Shown here one piece after another: positions 10,080 through 19,254 of a stretch of DNA of 64,000 nt (position 1 is its first letter; every line of letters starts with the position of its first letter). A program made the position numbers and the translations under genes. Origin of the DNA: Candidatus Phytoplasma solani (GTDB taxonomy: Bacteria; Bacillota_I; Bacilli_A; Acholeplasmatales; Acholeplasmataceae); NCBI RefSeq assembly GCF_040126175.1, contig NZ_CP155828.1:620001-684000 (forward strand), written 5' to 3'. A model generated the notes under the pieces. It made no database searches and was not told the origin of the DNA. It saw only the letters and a program-made list of their open reading frames with translations.

Positions 10080-10835
10080 TTAATTCATGAAAATAGCAAG
10101 ATATTCTTGAAGTTTGGTTTTTTCGTTGATCTTGATCATCATCCCTTCTAAAGCAATTGAAATATTACCGGTTTCTTCAGAAACAACAATTGTCATACTG
10201 TCTGTAGTTTCACTAATTCCTAAAGCAGCACGATGACGAGAACCAGTTTTTTTGTCAAAATTTTCATCAGCTGATGATAAAGTATAATAAGTACTTGCAC
10301 ACAAGATTTTATCACCTCGAATGATAACAGCTCCATCATGCAAAGGAGTGTTGGGGGTAAAAATATTTAATAAAAGTTCTTTGGAAACATCACCATTGAT
10401 TAAAATGGCTTTTTGGGCATATTGTTCTAAAATATTATTTTTCTCAATAGTGATTAAAGCTCCTATTTTGCGCGAAGAAAGTTCCATAACAGTTGTCACG
10501 ATTTCTTTTTGAGTGAAATCACCTCCCATAAAAATATTTCTTCTTTTAGTATTCCAATATTTGTTCCAATTATTTAAAATATTTCTAATATAAGGGGCTT
10601 TGATAATAATGATACTAGTTAAAATAAAATTTAATAAAGAATAGTAAAAATGTTCTGAAATAGTTAATTTTAGTGTTTCTCGAAAAAAAATAGAAATTTG
10701 AGTATGTTGTTGCTGCAATAAATAAGCCAAAAAAATCCACCATAAAAACAAAAGCATAATCTTTAAAACTTGATATTTAACTAGAAAAAAACTAAAAAAA
10801 ATAAAAATAAAAGTAAAAGAGAGAAAGAAATTCAT
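10080..10835 (-). CDS. cdaA: Diadenylate cyclase, CdaA-type
   Basis: Makes cyclic di-AMP from two ATP. Roughly three hydrophobic segments fill residues 1-85. They are followed by a DisA_N domain with the DGA motif (LHDGAVII, about residue 165) and the RHR motif (GSRHRAALG, about 202). Length 251 is close to the usual about 270. In most Firmicutes cdaA is followed by cdaR and glmM; here the downstream neighbour is degV, so the usual regulator is absent from this locus. Cyclic di-AMP typically controls potassium and turgor, relevant to a wall-less cell. Confidence 0.9.
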   Translation of the reverse strand: MNFFLSFTFIFIFFSFFLVKYQVLKIMLLFLWWIFLAYLLQQQHTQISIFFRETLKLTISEHFYYSLLNFILTSIIIIKAPYIRNILNNWNKYWNTKRRNIFMGGDFTQKEIVTTVMELSSRKIGALITIEKNNILEQYAQKAILINGDVSKELLLNIFTPNTPLHDGAVIIRGDKILCASTYYTLSSADENFDKKTGSRHRAALGISETTDSMTIVVSEETGNISIALEGMMIKINEKTKLQEYLAIFMN

Positions 10836-10899
10836 AAAAGACCTTTCTTAATAAATTATAGATTAAATTCGTTTTGTTATATTTCAAAAAAATTATTAA

Positions 10900-13536
10900 T
10901 TACAACAATTGTTTATTTTTTTTGATAAAAATATTTTTTGCCCAAAACATAACTAAAGAATAAAAAAATAATAAAAAGATTAACAATAACCAAATATCCT
11001 TATTTTCCGGTTTAAAAAAATTAAAATCTAATTTAAGAGCTTTTTGAATCAAAGAAATATAAGGAGAAATAGTAACAATAATAAGTCCAACGACAGAACA
11101 AATGATGATTAACATCGAAGGAAAATTTTTTTGCTTGTTTTTAGTAAAAAATTTATCAGTTCTTAATAAAAAAAGGGTTAATGTTTGCGACCACATCGAA
11201 AAAATGAACCAACTAGTTTGAAATAATGATTCTTGGACTTTTTCTAGAATTTTCATTCCCACTAAAAAAAGAAAATCCACAAAAAAAGAAAGAATACCAA
11301 ACCAAAGCATAAAATTTTTAATATTTTTAAAATCAAACTTACGAGGTGTTTTTAAATACATTTTGTCAACATTATCAAAAGGAATAGAAAAACAAATTAA
11401 ATCATAGATCAAATCTAAAAATAAAATTTGTAAAACTAACATCGGTTGAAAGTCTAAAATACAACTAGCTAATAAAATGCTTAAGGAGTTACCAAAATTA
11501 GAAGACAAGGTAAATTTAATATATTTAATCGCGTTAGTGTAGGTTTTTCTTCCTTCTAAAATTCCTTTTTCTAAAACATTTAATTCTTTTTCTAAAAGAA
11601 TAATATCAGCTATTTCTTTAGTGATTTCAGCTCCAGTATTTACACAAATACCTACATCAGCTTTTTGCATTGCAAAAGCATCATTAATGCCATCACCCAT
11701 AAAAGCAACAATATTACTTTTTTTTTTGAAAAGAGAAACAATCCGAGCTTTTTGTTCAGGAGATAATTTAATAAATAAATGAGTTTTTTGGGCTTCATTG
11801 TATAAGGTTTCATCATTTAGTTGGTCAATAATATGACCTTGTAAACAATAAGTTGTATCAATATTTAATTTTTTGGCAATAGTCTTAGTTAAAATTTCAT
11901 TATCTCCTGTTAAAATTTTGACAATAATGCCTTTTCGATGAAGAGATGCAATTGTTTTTGTTGAACTTTCTTTAATTGGATCTAAAAAAGTAAGTAAACC
12001 AATAAGCACCATTTTCTCTTCTTTGATTGGTGTCTGACCTTGAATGATGTTTTTTTGAGCAACCCCAACCACTCGCATTCCTTTTTGATTATAAATGATG
12101 GTTTGTTCTAAAACTAATTTTTTATTTTCTAAACTTAAAGGTTTGATTTTTCCTTGAAGTTCAATATGATTACAAATGTTTAAAATTTCTTCAATTGCCC
12201 CTTTAGTAATCATTTGTTGTTTTTGATTTTTATCTTCTATGACAACACTCATTTTTCTTCTTTTAAAATCGAAAGGAATTTCATTAACTTTAAAAAATTG
12301 TTGTGAAATGTTTGGTAAAGACAAATTATCAAATTTTTTAACGATAGCTTCATCAATTAAACTTTTTAATCCAGTTTGAAAAAAACTATTTAAATAAGCA
12401 TGTCTTAAAACGCGAATATTTTTTTGACCTTCTAAATTACAAAAATTTTCTAAAAAGATTTGATCTTCAGTTAAAGTTCCTGTTTTATCAGTAAAAAGAA
12501 CATTCATAGCACCAAAACTAGAAATAGCATTTAAGTTTTTAACAATGACTTTTTTTTTTGATAAAGCAACAATGCCTTTGGAAAAAGATGTTGCAATAAT
12601 CAAAGGGAGCATTTTAGGAGTTAAACCAAAGGCAATTGTTAAAGTAAATAAAATTGGTTGCAAAAGAGAACGATGGTTTTTTGTTTTCAAAAAATTCAAA
12701 CAAAAAACTAAAGGTGACATTAAAAAAATACATATAAATAATAATTTAGCAATTTTATTAAGGTTAGCATCTAATTGAGAAATTTCTTTTTTTTGATGAA
12801 TTTGTTTGTTAATATTGCCTAAATAAGTGTCTTTTCCAGTAAGAATAACAATTCCTACGGCATAACCAGAAATAACTGTTGAACCTGTTAAAGCTAATCT
12901 TGGATCTTCTAAAAGATTATCATATTTGTCAAGTGCTTGTGCTTTTTTTTCAACTGGTTCAGATTCACCAGTAAAAGTAGTTGTTTTAACAAAAAAATCT
13001 TTAGTTTTTATTAATTTTAAATCAGCAGGAACAATATCCCCTGCAGCAAGCAAAACAAGATCTCCTCTGACAACTTCTTCTAAAGGGATTTCTAATTTTT
13101 GATTGTTACGTTTAACAGCAGTAGTATTTTGAACTAATTTTTGTAATTTAGAAGTGATTTTTAAATATTTGTTTTCTTGGGTAAATTGAACTAGAAAAGA
13201 ACTGACAAACATCATAATAGTAGTAATAATAGCAGTATAGCTGCGTTCATTTGGGTTTGGAATAATAACATCATTAATTAAAGAAACAATCATCAAAATA
13301 AGCAAAATAAGACTAAAAGGTGTAATAATCATCTCTATTATTTTTTTAAAACTATTATTTTTGTGTTCTTTTGATAAAAGATTGATACCGTATAAATTTC
13401 TTTGTAAAATAATTTGTTTTTCATCTAAACCTTCCCAAGAAGAACCTAAGGTTTTAAAAATTTCTTCACAGTTTTTAAGACTTGTTCTTTTGAGAAAATT
13501 AATTGTTTCTTCATGTTTTAAATTCTTTTTTTTCAT
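10900..13536 (-). CDS. mgtA: P-type ATPase, magnesium-transporting (MgtA-like)
   Basis: 878 residues. The catalytic DKTGTLTED motif is near residue 350, where Asp is phosphorylated. TGES lies at about 190, the nucleotide-binding KGAIEEI near 430, and the hinge motif MGDGINDAFAM near 620. There are two N-terminal hydrophobic hairpins, a central pair, and about six C-terminal membrane segments, as in type IIIB Mg2+ importers. Specificity is inferred from the overall layout and family resemblance. A Ca2+ or mixed role cannot be excluded. Single-gene transcript on the minus strand. Confidence 0.85.
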   Translation of the reverse strand: MKKKNLKHEETINFLKRTSLKNCEEIFKTLGSSWEGLDEKQIILQRNLYGINLLSKEHKNNSFKKIIEMIITPFSLILLILMIVSLINDVIIPNPNERSYTAIITTIMMFVSSFLVQFTQENKYLKITSKLQKLVQNTTAVKRNNQKLEIPLEEVVRGDLVLLAAGDIVPADLKLIKTKDFFVKTTTFTGESEPVEKKAQALDKYDNLLEDPRLALTGSTVISGYAVGIVILTGKDTYLGNINKQIHQKKEISQLDANLNKIAKLLFICIFLMSPLVFCLNFLKTKNHRSLLQPILFTLTIAFGLTPKMLPLIIATSFSKGIVALSKKKVIVKNLNAISSFGAMNVLFTDKTGTLTEDQIFLENFCNLEGQKNIRVLRHAYLNSFFQTGLKSLIDEAIVKKFDNLSLPNISQQFFKVNEIPFDFKRRKMSVVIEDKNQKQQMITKGAIEEILNICNHIELQGKIKPLSLENKKLVLEQTIIYNQKGMRVVGVAQKNIIQGQTPIKEEKMVLIGLLTFLDPIKESSTKTIASLHRKGIIVKILTGDNEILTKTIAKKLNIDTTYCLQGHIIDQLNDETLYNEAQKTHLFIKLSPEQKARIVSLFKKKSNIVAFMGDGINDAFAMQKADVGICVNTGAEITKEIADIILLEKELNVLEKGILEGRKTYTNAIKYIKFTLSSNFGNSLSILLASCILDFQPMLVLQILFLDLIYDLICFSIPFDNVDKMYLKTPRKFDFKNIKNFMLWFGILSFFVDFLFLVGMKILEKVQESLFQTSWFIFSMWSQTLTLFLLRTDKFFTKNKQKNFPSMLIIICSVVGLIIVTISPYISLIQKALKLDFNFFKPENKDIWLLLIFLLFFYSLVMFWAKNIFIKKNKQLL

Positions 13537-13659
13537 AATAATTAATGATCCTTTTTTTAGATTTTTTTAAAAGTCTAATAAAAAGTTGAAGTTTTCAAGT
13601 TGGTTTTTAAAAACAGCAAAAAAACGAAAAACTAAATAATAATAAGACTTTGTAATTAC

Positions 13660-13688
13660 AAAAAAACACCCTATTTCAAAGGGTGTTT
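13660..13688 (-). terminator. Rho-independent terminator of rpsD
   Basis: Arms AAACACCC (13664-13671) and GGGTGTTT (13681-13688) form an 8-bp stem. Read on the minus strand it is followed by a T run. It starts 3 bases past the rpsD stop. Confidence 0.85.
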
Positions 13689-13691
13689 AAG

Positions 13692-14288
13692 TTATCTATT
13701 ATAAAATTCGACTATTAATTGTTCATTAATTTCAGATAAAAATTCGTTTCTTTGCGGATATCTGACATATTTACCATTTAATTGTTTGTCTAAAGAAACA
13801 TAATCTGTACGAACAAATTTATTTTTTAAAACTTCTTCAACAATTTTTAAATTTTTAGATTTTTCTCTTAAAGTAACAGTTTGTCCTGGTTTAAGACGAT
13901 ATGATGCAATATCAACTTTTTTGCCTTCTACTAAAATATGACCATGATTAACTAATTGTCTTGCTTGATCTCTAGTTTTGGCAAAACCCAAACGATAAAC
14001 AATATTGTCAAGACGTGATTCTAATAAAACTAAAAACATTTCACCATGAATCCCTTTTAATTTTCTGGCTTTTTCAAAAGTATTACGGAATTGTTTCTCT
14101 GACACCCCATAAGTAAAACGTAATTTTTGTTTTTCTCTTAATTGTAAACCATAATCGCTTATTTTTACTCTTTTTTGACCATGTTGACCTGGAGCATAAG
14201 CTCTTTTTCGTAATTCTTTTCCGGTTTCTGTAATAGAATAATTTAATCGTCTAGAAACTTTCCAAATAGAACCTGTATAACGTGACAT
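13692..14288 (-). CDS. rpsD: 30S ribosomal protein S4
   Basis: Primary 16S rRNA-binding protein of the small subunit. 198 residues, typical for the bacterial short form. The N-terminus has [16 protein letters not shown] and PGQHGQKR. The S4 RNA-binding domain is at about residues 92-150 ([32 protein letters not shown]). The start follows AAAAGGAGAG. It is monocistronic with its own terminator. The N-terminus has none of the zinc cysteines seen in some S4 variants. Confidence 0.96.
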   Translation of the reverse strand: MSRYTGSIWKVSRRLNYSITETGKELRKRAYAPGQHGQKRVKISDYGLQLREKQKLRFTYGVSEKQFRNTFEKARKLKGIHGEMFLVLLESRLDNIVYRLGFAKTRDQARQLVNHGHILVEGKKVDIASYRLKPGQTVTLREKSKNLKIVEEVLKNKFVRTDYVSLDKQLNGKYVRYPQRNEFLSEINEQLIVEFYNR

Positions 14289-14538
14289 TTTTTAAACTCT
14301 CCTTTTTTAAGGTAAAGTTTTGTAACTAAATTATTAACAATCACCTACTTTCTTTTCTTTCTCAAACAGCAAAGAATTACTTAGAAAAGCCTCTCAAAGG
14401 CAAGGGATTAATTTAATAATTTTAACTACAACTGTTTTACCATCACTAATATTATACAAAAAAATAACTTAATAATCAAGGTGTAGATATGTAATAACAT
14501 CATTTCTTAAAACTTTTTACAATTTAATCTAGTAATAA

Positions 14539-14566
14539 ACTAACTTTTTAAGTTAGTCTTTTTTTT
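14539..14566 (+). terminator. Hairpin with T run upstream of rpsD
   Basis: Arms ACTAACTT (14539-14546) and AAGTTAGT (14550-14557) are followed by C and a run of eight T on the plus strand. No plus-strand gene precedes it, so it may be a remnant from a mobile element; related stems occur at 17320-17355 and 50788-50811. The rest of 14290-14640 shows no gene. Confidence 0.4.
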
Positions 14567-14650
14567 ATAGACTTTCTTAAAATTAAGAAAGAAGTAAAAA
14601 AATAAAAACTATTAAAAAAGAAATTTTAAATGAAATAAAATTATCTTTTT

Positions 14651-14830
14651 GGTAAGCTCCACGAAAAGTGAACTGATAAAGAAAAATTAAATGAATTACA
14701 AATTAAAGAAATTATTGCTAATTATATTCAATATTATAATATTTATCGTAAAATGAAAGTATTAAATTATTTATCGCCTTTGGAATATAAAAATAAATAT
14801 TATCGAAAAAAATTAATTTTTTTATTTTTA
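14651..14830 (+). pseudogene. IS terminal repeat joined to transposase C-terminal scrap
   Basis: GGTAAGCTCCACGAAAAGTG at 14651 is the same terminal repeat as at 6365-6384 (opposite orientation). It is followed directly by a reading of about 45 codons, IKEIIANYIQYYNIYRKMK then YLSPLEYKNKY. This matches the C-terminus of the transposase fragment at 6130-6260. The repeat and the coding scrap are in the wrong relative orientation for one IS, so this is a rearranged remnant. Confidence 0.6.
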
Positions 14831-14879
14831 ACCCTTCATTAGAGAAGGTGTTTTGTGTAGGTTTTTTATAAAAGTTATT

Positions 14880-14990
14880 ATAGAGTGCCCCAAAAAAACT
14901 GAACCGAAAAAGAATAACATTTTATCCAAATTGTTTATTATTAAAAAATAAGCAGTTTGGATTTTTTTTGTATCCAAACTAAAAAAGGAG
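14880..14990 (+). promoter_or_regulatory. PMU leader with three-arm hairpin before a DUF2963 gene
   Basis: Starts with GAGTGCCCCAAAAAAACTGAAC, a relative of the PMU end at 26327. Arm 1 (14924-14933, ATCCAAATTG) pairs with arm 2 (14953-14962, CAGTTTGGAT) to form a stem followed by eight T, like a terminator. Arm 2 also pairs perfectly over 8 bases with arm 3 (14972-14979, ATCCAAAC). A GGAG ribosome site follows at 14987-14990. The same architecture occurs at 26368-26425. Confidence 0.55.
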
Positions 14991-15002
14991 AAATAAAATA
15001 AA

Positions 15003-15308
15003 ATGAATATAATCAAAGAAACAACCAATGAATACGGTCGTAGAGTAATCCAAGAAACCAACGAAAAAAACCAATTAATCAAAAAAACCACATTCCGCCC
15101 AAACGGCACAACAATTGATTCCATAACTGAATACAACCCACAAACAGGAGCCAAAACCAAAAAAGTAACCTGGTACAGTTTCAATGACAAAATCTATTTC
15201 ATCGAAGAATTTAACCCCCAAACAGGAGCCAAAACCAAAGCAACCTGGTGCCATAAAGGGCCTTCAAAAACAAAAGTAGACTACATTATACATCGCTTAT
15301 CATTATAA
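15003..15308 (+). CDS. DUF2963-domain protein (short)
   Basis: 101 residues of unknown function. It has two copies of the phytoplasma DUF2963 repeat, EYNPQTGAKTK and EFNPQTGAKTK. Its N-terminus NIIKETTNEYGRRVIQET closely matches the larger protein at 29782. The codons are rich in A and C, unlike the T/G-leaning chromosomal genes nearby. The start has AAAGGAG 12 bases upstream. It is shorter than the 29782 relative, so probably a truncated copy. Confidence 0.7.
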   Translation: MNIIKETTNEYGRRVIQETNEKNQLIKKTTFRPNGTTIDSITEYNPQTGAKTKKVTWYSFNDKIYFIEEFNPQTGAKTKATWCHKGPSKTKVDYIIHRLSL

Positions 15309-15338
15309 AAACACCGCTCTTTAAAGAAAGGAGAAAAG

Positions 15339-15524
15339 ATGAAACCATCAACAAAAACATTATCTTTTATTTTTAAATCTTTGTCATTTTGTGTTCTTTT
15401 TTTGTATTTGTCATTTCATACTTCTTCTAAATTTTCAATCTTTTTTTGGACGTTTTTTATCTCTCATTTTATAGATAAAATAATTGATTATATTTTTTTG
15501 CAACTATACTACTATTATTACTGA
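15339..15524 (+). CDS. Small hydrophobic protein
   Basis: 61 residues with a strong AAAGGAGAAAAG site. Residues about 5-50 are almost wholly hydrophobic or aromatic (two membrane segments likely). It ends in a run of five Tyr. It lies 30 bases after the DUF2963 gene and may share its transcript. I do not recognise it, and it could also be the truncated start of a longer PMU protein. Confidence 0.35.
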   Translation: MKPSTKTLSFIFKSLSFCVLFLYLSFHTSSKFSIFFWTFFISHFIDKIIDYIFLQLYYYYY

Positions 15525-15609
15525 TTTTTAGGATAGCAACAATTTTAGAAAATTATCAAAACTTCTTAATTTTGAAAAGAAATAGAATAATATTGAAATT
15601 AAGAATATT

Positions 15610-15839
15610 TTAAATAATATTAACCATCTTTGTTTTAATATTTTTTTTAAATAAATATGAATTCTCAATTATATTATCAACAATAATTAAACCATTATTA
15701 TTAAAATTAATTTGTTTATTATGATTTTCTACCCAAAATAAAAGATTTATAGAATCAATTAATTCTTTTTCATAATTTTTTTGTAAATTAAAATTTACTA
15801 TTTTTGAATAAAATGTTTGATAAAAATCTTTTTTCTTAA
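15610..15839 (-). pseudogene. C-terminal fragment of an unknown protein
   Basis: About 75 codons on the minus strand read like protein (FYQTFYSKIVNFNLQKNYEK, LLFWVENHNKQINFNNNG). The upstream end runs into the antisense of a DUF2963 fragment at about 15840, so the true start has been lost. Family not recognised. Confidence 0.35.
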
Positions 15840-15966
15840 TGTGATTACAACTCCGACGGCAAAACAATTGCAGCCATCATCGAATACGACCCCCAAACAG
15901 GAAAACCAACCAACCCAAACCACATTCAAATCCGACGGCACAACAATTGCATACATCAACGAATAT
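15840..15966 (+). pseudogene. DUF2963 fragment interrupted by an IS
   Basis: Reads NSDGKTIAAIIEYDPQTG, then after a frame change SDGTTIAYINEYA, all typical DUF2963 repeat sequence. It stops exactly where the tra5 IS end (GCGCTGTTCCG) begins at 15967, so this is probably the insertion point. Confidence 0.65.
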
Positions 15967-17199
15967 GCGCTGTTCCGTTTTTTTGGACATTTTTTTATTT
16001 AAAAATTACTCTTTAAGACTTAAAAATAAGTAGATAATTTCATATCTTTTCAAACAAACAAATTATTAAAATTACAAATAAAAAGTGTCTAAACTTTTTT
16101 TAAATTTGCTAGTTTCAAAAGATATTTTTTTTAAATATTATATCATTTCACTAACTAGCTAGGGAAAAAAAGTGGAAAATCCCCCTAGAAAATAAAATTA
16201 AAATTATTTTTTTACGCAATTATGTTGTTTTTAAAAAAAGGTGCAAAAAGATAACCTTTTTCAAGGTTGAATATTTAAATAAAAAATATTATCTAAAATT
16301 TAAGAAATATTGAGAGGGAGATAAATAATTTAATTTAGCTAAAAACCATTTAGTATTCCAAAATTTAGGAAATTGATTGATTATTTTTTTAACTTTTTCG
16401 GTTGATTTTTGAAATAAAAATGGATTTTGATATTGTAAAATGCTTTTCATTTGGCCGAAAAAATTTTCAATGACTGCGTTGTCCTTTGGATTGGCTTTAC
16501 GCGACATACTAATTAAAAAACCTTTTTTCGTTAAAGTTTGTTGGATTTTTTGAGATTGATAAACTGTGTCCTGATCAGAGTGAATGATGCATGGATTTTT
16601 TAATTTAGGTAATTTTTTAATTGTATTTAAAATTAATTCTTTATTTTGATACTTTGAAGTATGCCAAGAAATAATTTGGTTGTTAAAAGAATCGATAATA
16701 CAAGAAAAATATAAAAACCCTTGGGAAGTTTTAAAATAAGTGATGTCGGTAAATAGTTTTTGCATGGGATTAGTTGATATAAAGTCTTGATTGATTAGAT
16801 TGTCTACTACTTTTAATTTAGGTTTTAAATTGTTTTTATAACTATATTTATTTTTTTTAATTCTTAAACGACAACAAAATGCCATTTTCTTTCATAATTG
16901 AATAAACTTTTTTCTTGGTAATTATTTCATTAAAGGTTTGTTGATATAAATTAGTGATTTTCCGATGGCCGAAAAAATATTGATTATTTAAACATAAAGC
17001 ATTAATTCTTTTTTGTTGTAAAAGGTTTTTTTCTTCTTTTTCTTTAATTTTATTTTCGACTTTCAACCAATAATAAGTACTTCTTTTGATTTTGATAGTT
17101 TTTAAAATTGTGGTTAAATTTAAACTATTTTTAAATTTTTTGACTAAATTAAAAACTGTTTTTTTATTAGTTTTTTGGGTTGTTTTCATTAGAGTGCAC
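15967..17199 (-). mobile_element. IS3-family tra5 element, 5'-truncated
   Basis: The right end GCGCTGTTCCGTTTTTTTGG is at 15967. A 320-base tail follows with a stem AACCTT/AAGGTT (16253-16268) that terminates the transposase transcript. The transposase pseudogene is next. At 17198 the element is cut by a MITE. Sequence is nearly identical to 47907-49140, so the two copies are recent. Confidence 0.8.
16289..17193 (-). pseudogene. tra5: tra5 transposase with one-base frameshift
   Basis: IS3-family DDE transposase. Compared with the intact copy at 48230-49192, an extra A at about 16878 splits it into two frames. A codon in the YYYW motif is deleted near 17070, and the first 18 codons are replaced by the neighbouring MITE. 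The DDE residues survive (FTDITYF, HSDQDTVYQ, NAVIENFF). Not expected to make active enzyme unless frameshifting occurs. Confidence 0.85.
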
Positions 17200-17399
17200 T
17201 GTTCCAAAACTTTAGACACTTTTTATTTTTTAAAAAATCTTTAAATAATTTTTGTCTTAACATTTTAATCCTTTCTAAAAACGTTTTTAGAAAAGATATG
17301 AAATTATTTTTTAGTCTTTAAAACAAAAAAAGACTAACTTAATAGTTAGTCTTAAAGAATTTTTAAAAAATAAAAAGTGTCTAAAGTTTTGGAACAGTG
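17198..17399 (-). mobile_element. 202-bp MITE carrying the PMU sigma-factor leader and first codons
   Basis: Bounded by CACTGTTCCAAAACTTTAGA at 17198 and its exact reverse complement ending at 17399. The inverted repeats match over about 36 bases. Inside, on the minus strand, is the leader found before the sigma factor at 50748-50877. It contains the AGACTAACT hairpin, TTCATATCTTTTC, an AGAAAGGAT-like ribosome site, and an ATG at 17263 with 15 codons (MLRQKLFKDFLKNKK). The element then runs straight into its other terminal repeat. Confidence 0.75.
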
Positions 17400-17682
17400 A
17401 ATCTCAACAAAGATGGACTCACAAAGCGGAGAAGATCTGGATAATGTAAAACAAACTTAAAAATAGGAAATGCAATAGATAGACTGCTATCTGGGGGATG
17501 AAAACAGAGTGATTCCATTAATCCTAAACACGGAAGGTTTCAATGACGGACTGATGAAAATCAGCGGAGTTTATGGAAAGCCGTGTGCTTGGAAACTTGG
17601 CTCGCACGGTTTGGATGGGGGCTGATTGTAAATAAAAAAATGACACAAAACACCTAATAAAACGCAATTAATCTATTCGTAT
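17400..17682 (+). pseudogene. Group II intron 3' end remnant
   Basis: Contains a domain V hairpin at 17578-17612 (AAGCCGTGTGCTTGGAAAC then CTCGCACGGTTT). One G is extra relative to the canonical 34 bases. A domain VI and the 3' end CGCAATTAATCTATTCGTAT at 17663-17682 match the ends of the full introns at 56050 and 59388. The 5' part and the reverse transcriptase are missing. The part before domain V matches the remnant at 41940-42110 rather than the full introns. Confidence 0.75.
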
Positions 17683-17830
17683 ACCTGAACTACCTAGTAG
17701 AGTATAATTGTTTAAAAACATTGGCAAGGAAACATAAAACTTCAATTGCCAAAGTTCACAAAAAATACTGTATTGGTCTAACCTGGGGAAAATAAAATAC
17801 AAACACAAAGATAAAACTGATAAGCTTCAC
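17683..17830 (+). pseudogene. Group II intron reverse transcriptase scrap
   Basis: Decayed codons read EYNCLKTLARKHKTSIAKVH. This matches the maturase region CLKTLARKRK of the intact proteins at 54151 and 57491. It lies after the intron 3' end rather than before it, so it was rearranged. Confidence 0.6.
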
Positions 17831-17896
17831 AAAAATTATTAATAATAAGTGAAAAAAATGAAAATATAAGATAAACAAAAACCAAGCTAAAAAAAT

Positions 17897-17924
17897 TTGA
17901 TAACTTTTAAATTAGTAGTATAAT
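17897..17924 (+). promoter_or_regulatory. Sigma-70-type promoter
   Basis: TTGATA (17897-17902), 16-base spacer, TATAAT (17919-17924). It lies about 165 bases before the secreted-protein gene at 18090. Confidence 0.6.
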
Positions 17925-18089
17925 ATAATTGTGATTATATTTTTTACTAGTTTCTAGTTTCAAGATGCATGATGTTAAAAAGATATTAACTGATATGAAA
18001 AACAAAAACAACTAAAAAAATATATAATTAAATTATAAAAAAAGAAAGGTGATAGCAATCTTTTAAATTATAGTGATTTTTGTATTTTG

Positions 18090-18566
18090 ATGATTATTTT
18101 TTTATTTTTAATATTTTTTAAACTTATTCTTTTTTACTTTATAGTTGTAGAGGGTGGGGGGGCTTATAAACCAGTTTTTAACCTTCTTGATTCTGAAATA
18201 GATTATAATCAAAAACATTTTTTATTAACTACTTATGAAAATGGCTCTTTTAAAGATAAAAATCAGCGTGATTTTTATTCAACCGATAATGTTCCTCGTA
18301 TTGCCAATAGAGAACGGCTTAATACTAAACAATCAGTTAAAACCAGTTTATCTATGATTTCTATTATAGGTTCTGTAATTGAGGTTGCAGATATTATTGG
18401 AATTAGTGATAAAATAGTTGCTGATAAAGAACAAAAAATAGCTAATTTAGTTGATATTGTGGAATTAAATTTATTATTTGATCCTCAAAAAAGGGTTTTT
18501 CTTTTTTTTGATGAATCAGAACTCTATAAAATTAAACAAATTAATATTAATTTTTGTAAATATTAA
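18090..18566 (+). CDS. Putative secreted protein, related to 39980-41060
   Basis: About 158 residues. An N-terminal hydrophobic stretch of about 22 residues looks like a signal peptide. EGGGAYKPVFN and EIDYNQKH follow, and the sequence ends FDESELYKIKQININFC. Both ends resemble the protein at 39980-41060 (YGGGGTNQLSFNPNDYEIDY and FDPSQLNEIKQVDITFC). The middle differs, so these are mosaic paralogues. A TTG at 18087 is an alternative start; ribosome site is weak. It appears truncated after the shared IKQ motif, where the relative continues for about 190 residues. Function unknown; candidate secreted effector. Confidence 0.55.
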   Translation: MIIFLFLIFFKLILFYFIVVEGGGAYKPVFNLLDSEIDYNQKHFLLTTYENGSFKDKNQRDFYSTDNVPRIANRERLNTKQSVKTSLSMISIIGSVIEVADIIGISDKIVADKEQKIANLVDIVELNLLFDPQKRVFLFFDESELYKIKQININFCKY

Positions 18567-18599
18567 ACATTTTGCATTTGATATTAATGATTTATAATG

Positions 18600-18864
18600 G
18601 ATGAAATTAGTTTTCCAGATGCTATTAGAAACGATAAACAAAATCATGATATTCAAAATTTTTTAGATAGTGCTAGCGTTTGTCACTGTTTTTTTGTGTT
18701 GTTGTATGATGAAAATTTTTTTTAACGATAACATTATGGTTAAAGAAATGATAGAATTCCTAAGTAATGTGGATAAAAATATTAATAATCGCAAAATAAC
18801 CTTAGAAGAAACTAAAAATATATCGCAAATAGTGAATCAATGGTCTGATAGTTTTAAAAATTAA
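18600..18864 (+). pseudogene. Fragment following the secreted protein
   Basis: An ATG at 18600 gives MDEISFPDAIRNDKQNHDIQ then stops at about 18725. An overlapping frame from 18670 continues as NDNIMVKEMIEFLSNVDKN and EETKNISQIVNQWSDSFKN to 18864. This is probably one former gene or the displaced C-terminal part of the gene before it, with a frameshift near 18715. Confidence 0.35.
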
Positions 18865-18945
18865 AAATTAATTATAAAAAAATAACTTTTTATTTAAAAT
18901 ATATAAAAATAAATATTAATGAAAGTGTTTCTTAGGTTAATATAA

Positions 18946-19175
18946 ATGACTTTAAATGAGTTTTTTTCACTATTACCAAAGGGAATAATTGGATTTATCA
19001 ATATTTTTTATTTTATATATATAAAATACCTAGTCTCAATGAAGTTAATAATTTTTTCTTAAAATATTTTTGGTTTTATATTGTTTTAGAAAAGCATCAA
19101 GCAATCGTATCTAAAGTATTTACTTTATGGTTATGTTTGTTATGTTATCCTTTTGTTTCTGCAATATTTTTTTAG
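18946..19175 (+). pseudogene. Small membrane protein, frameshifted, paralogue of 19433
   Basis: ATG at 18946 opens MTLNEFFSLLPKGIIGFIN. After a frame change near 19030 the reading FLKYFWFYIVLEKHQAIVSK continues to a stop at 19173-19175. That second part lines up with NTWQYFLLQHESVVDKIVYL of the protein at 19433, suggesting tandem duplicates of one small two-segment membrane protein. Confidence 0.4.
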
Positions 19176-19254
19176 TTTGTAAAGTATTGCATTATATCTT
19201 TTTATTCTTTAAACACATGTTTTTTAAAAATTAATTAAAAAGTTTGGTGATTTT

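Noticed and set aside
14828-15190. Minus-strand frame of 120 codons opposite the DUF2963 gene
   Set aside because: Its composition is that of an antisense shadow. The plus-strand frame has a ribosome site and recognisable DUF2963 repeats.
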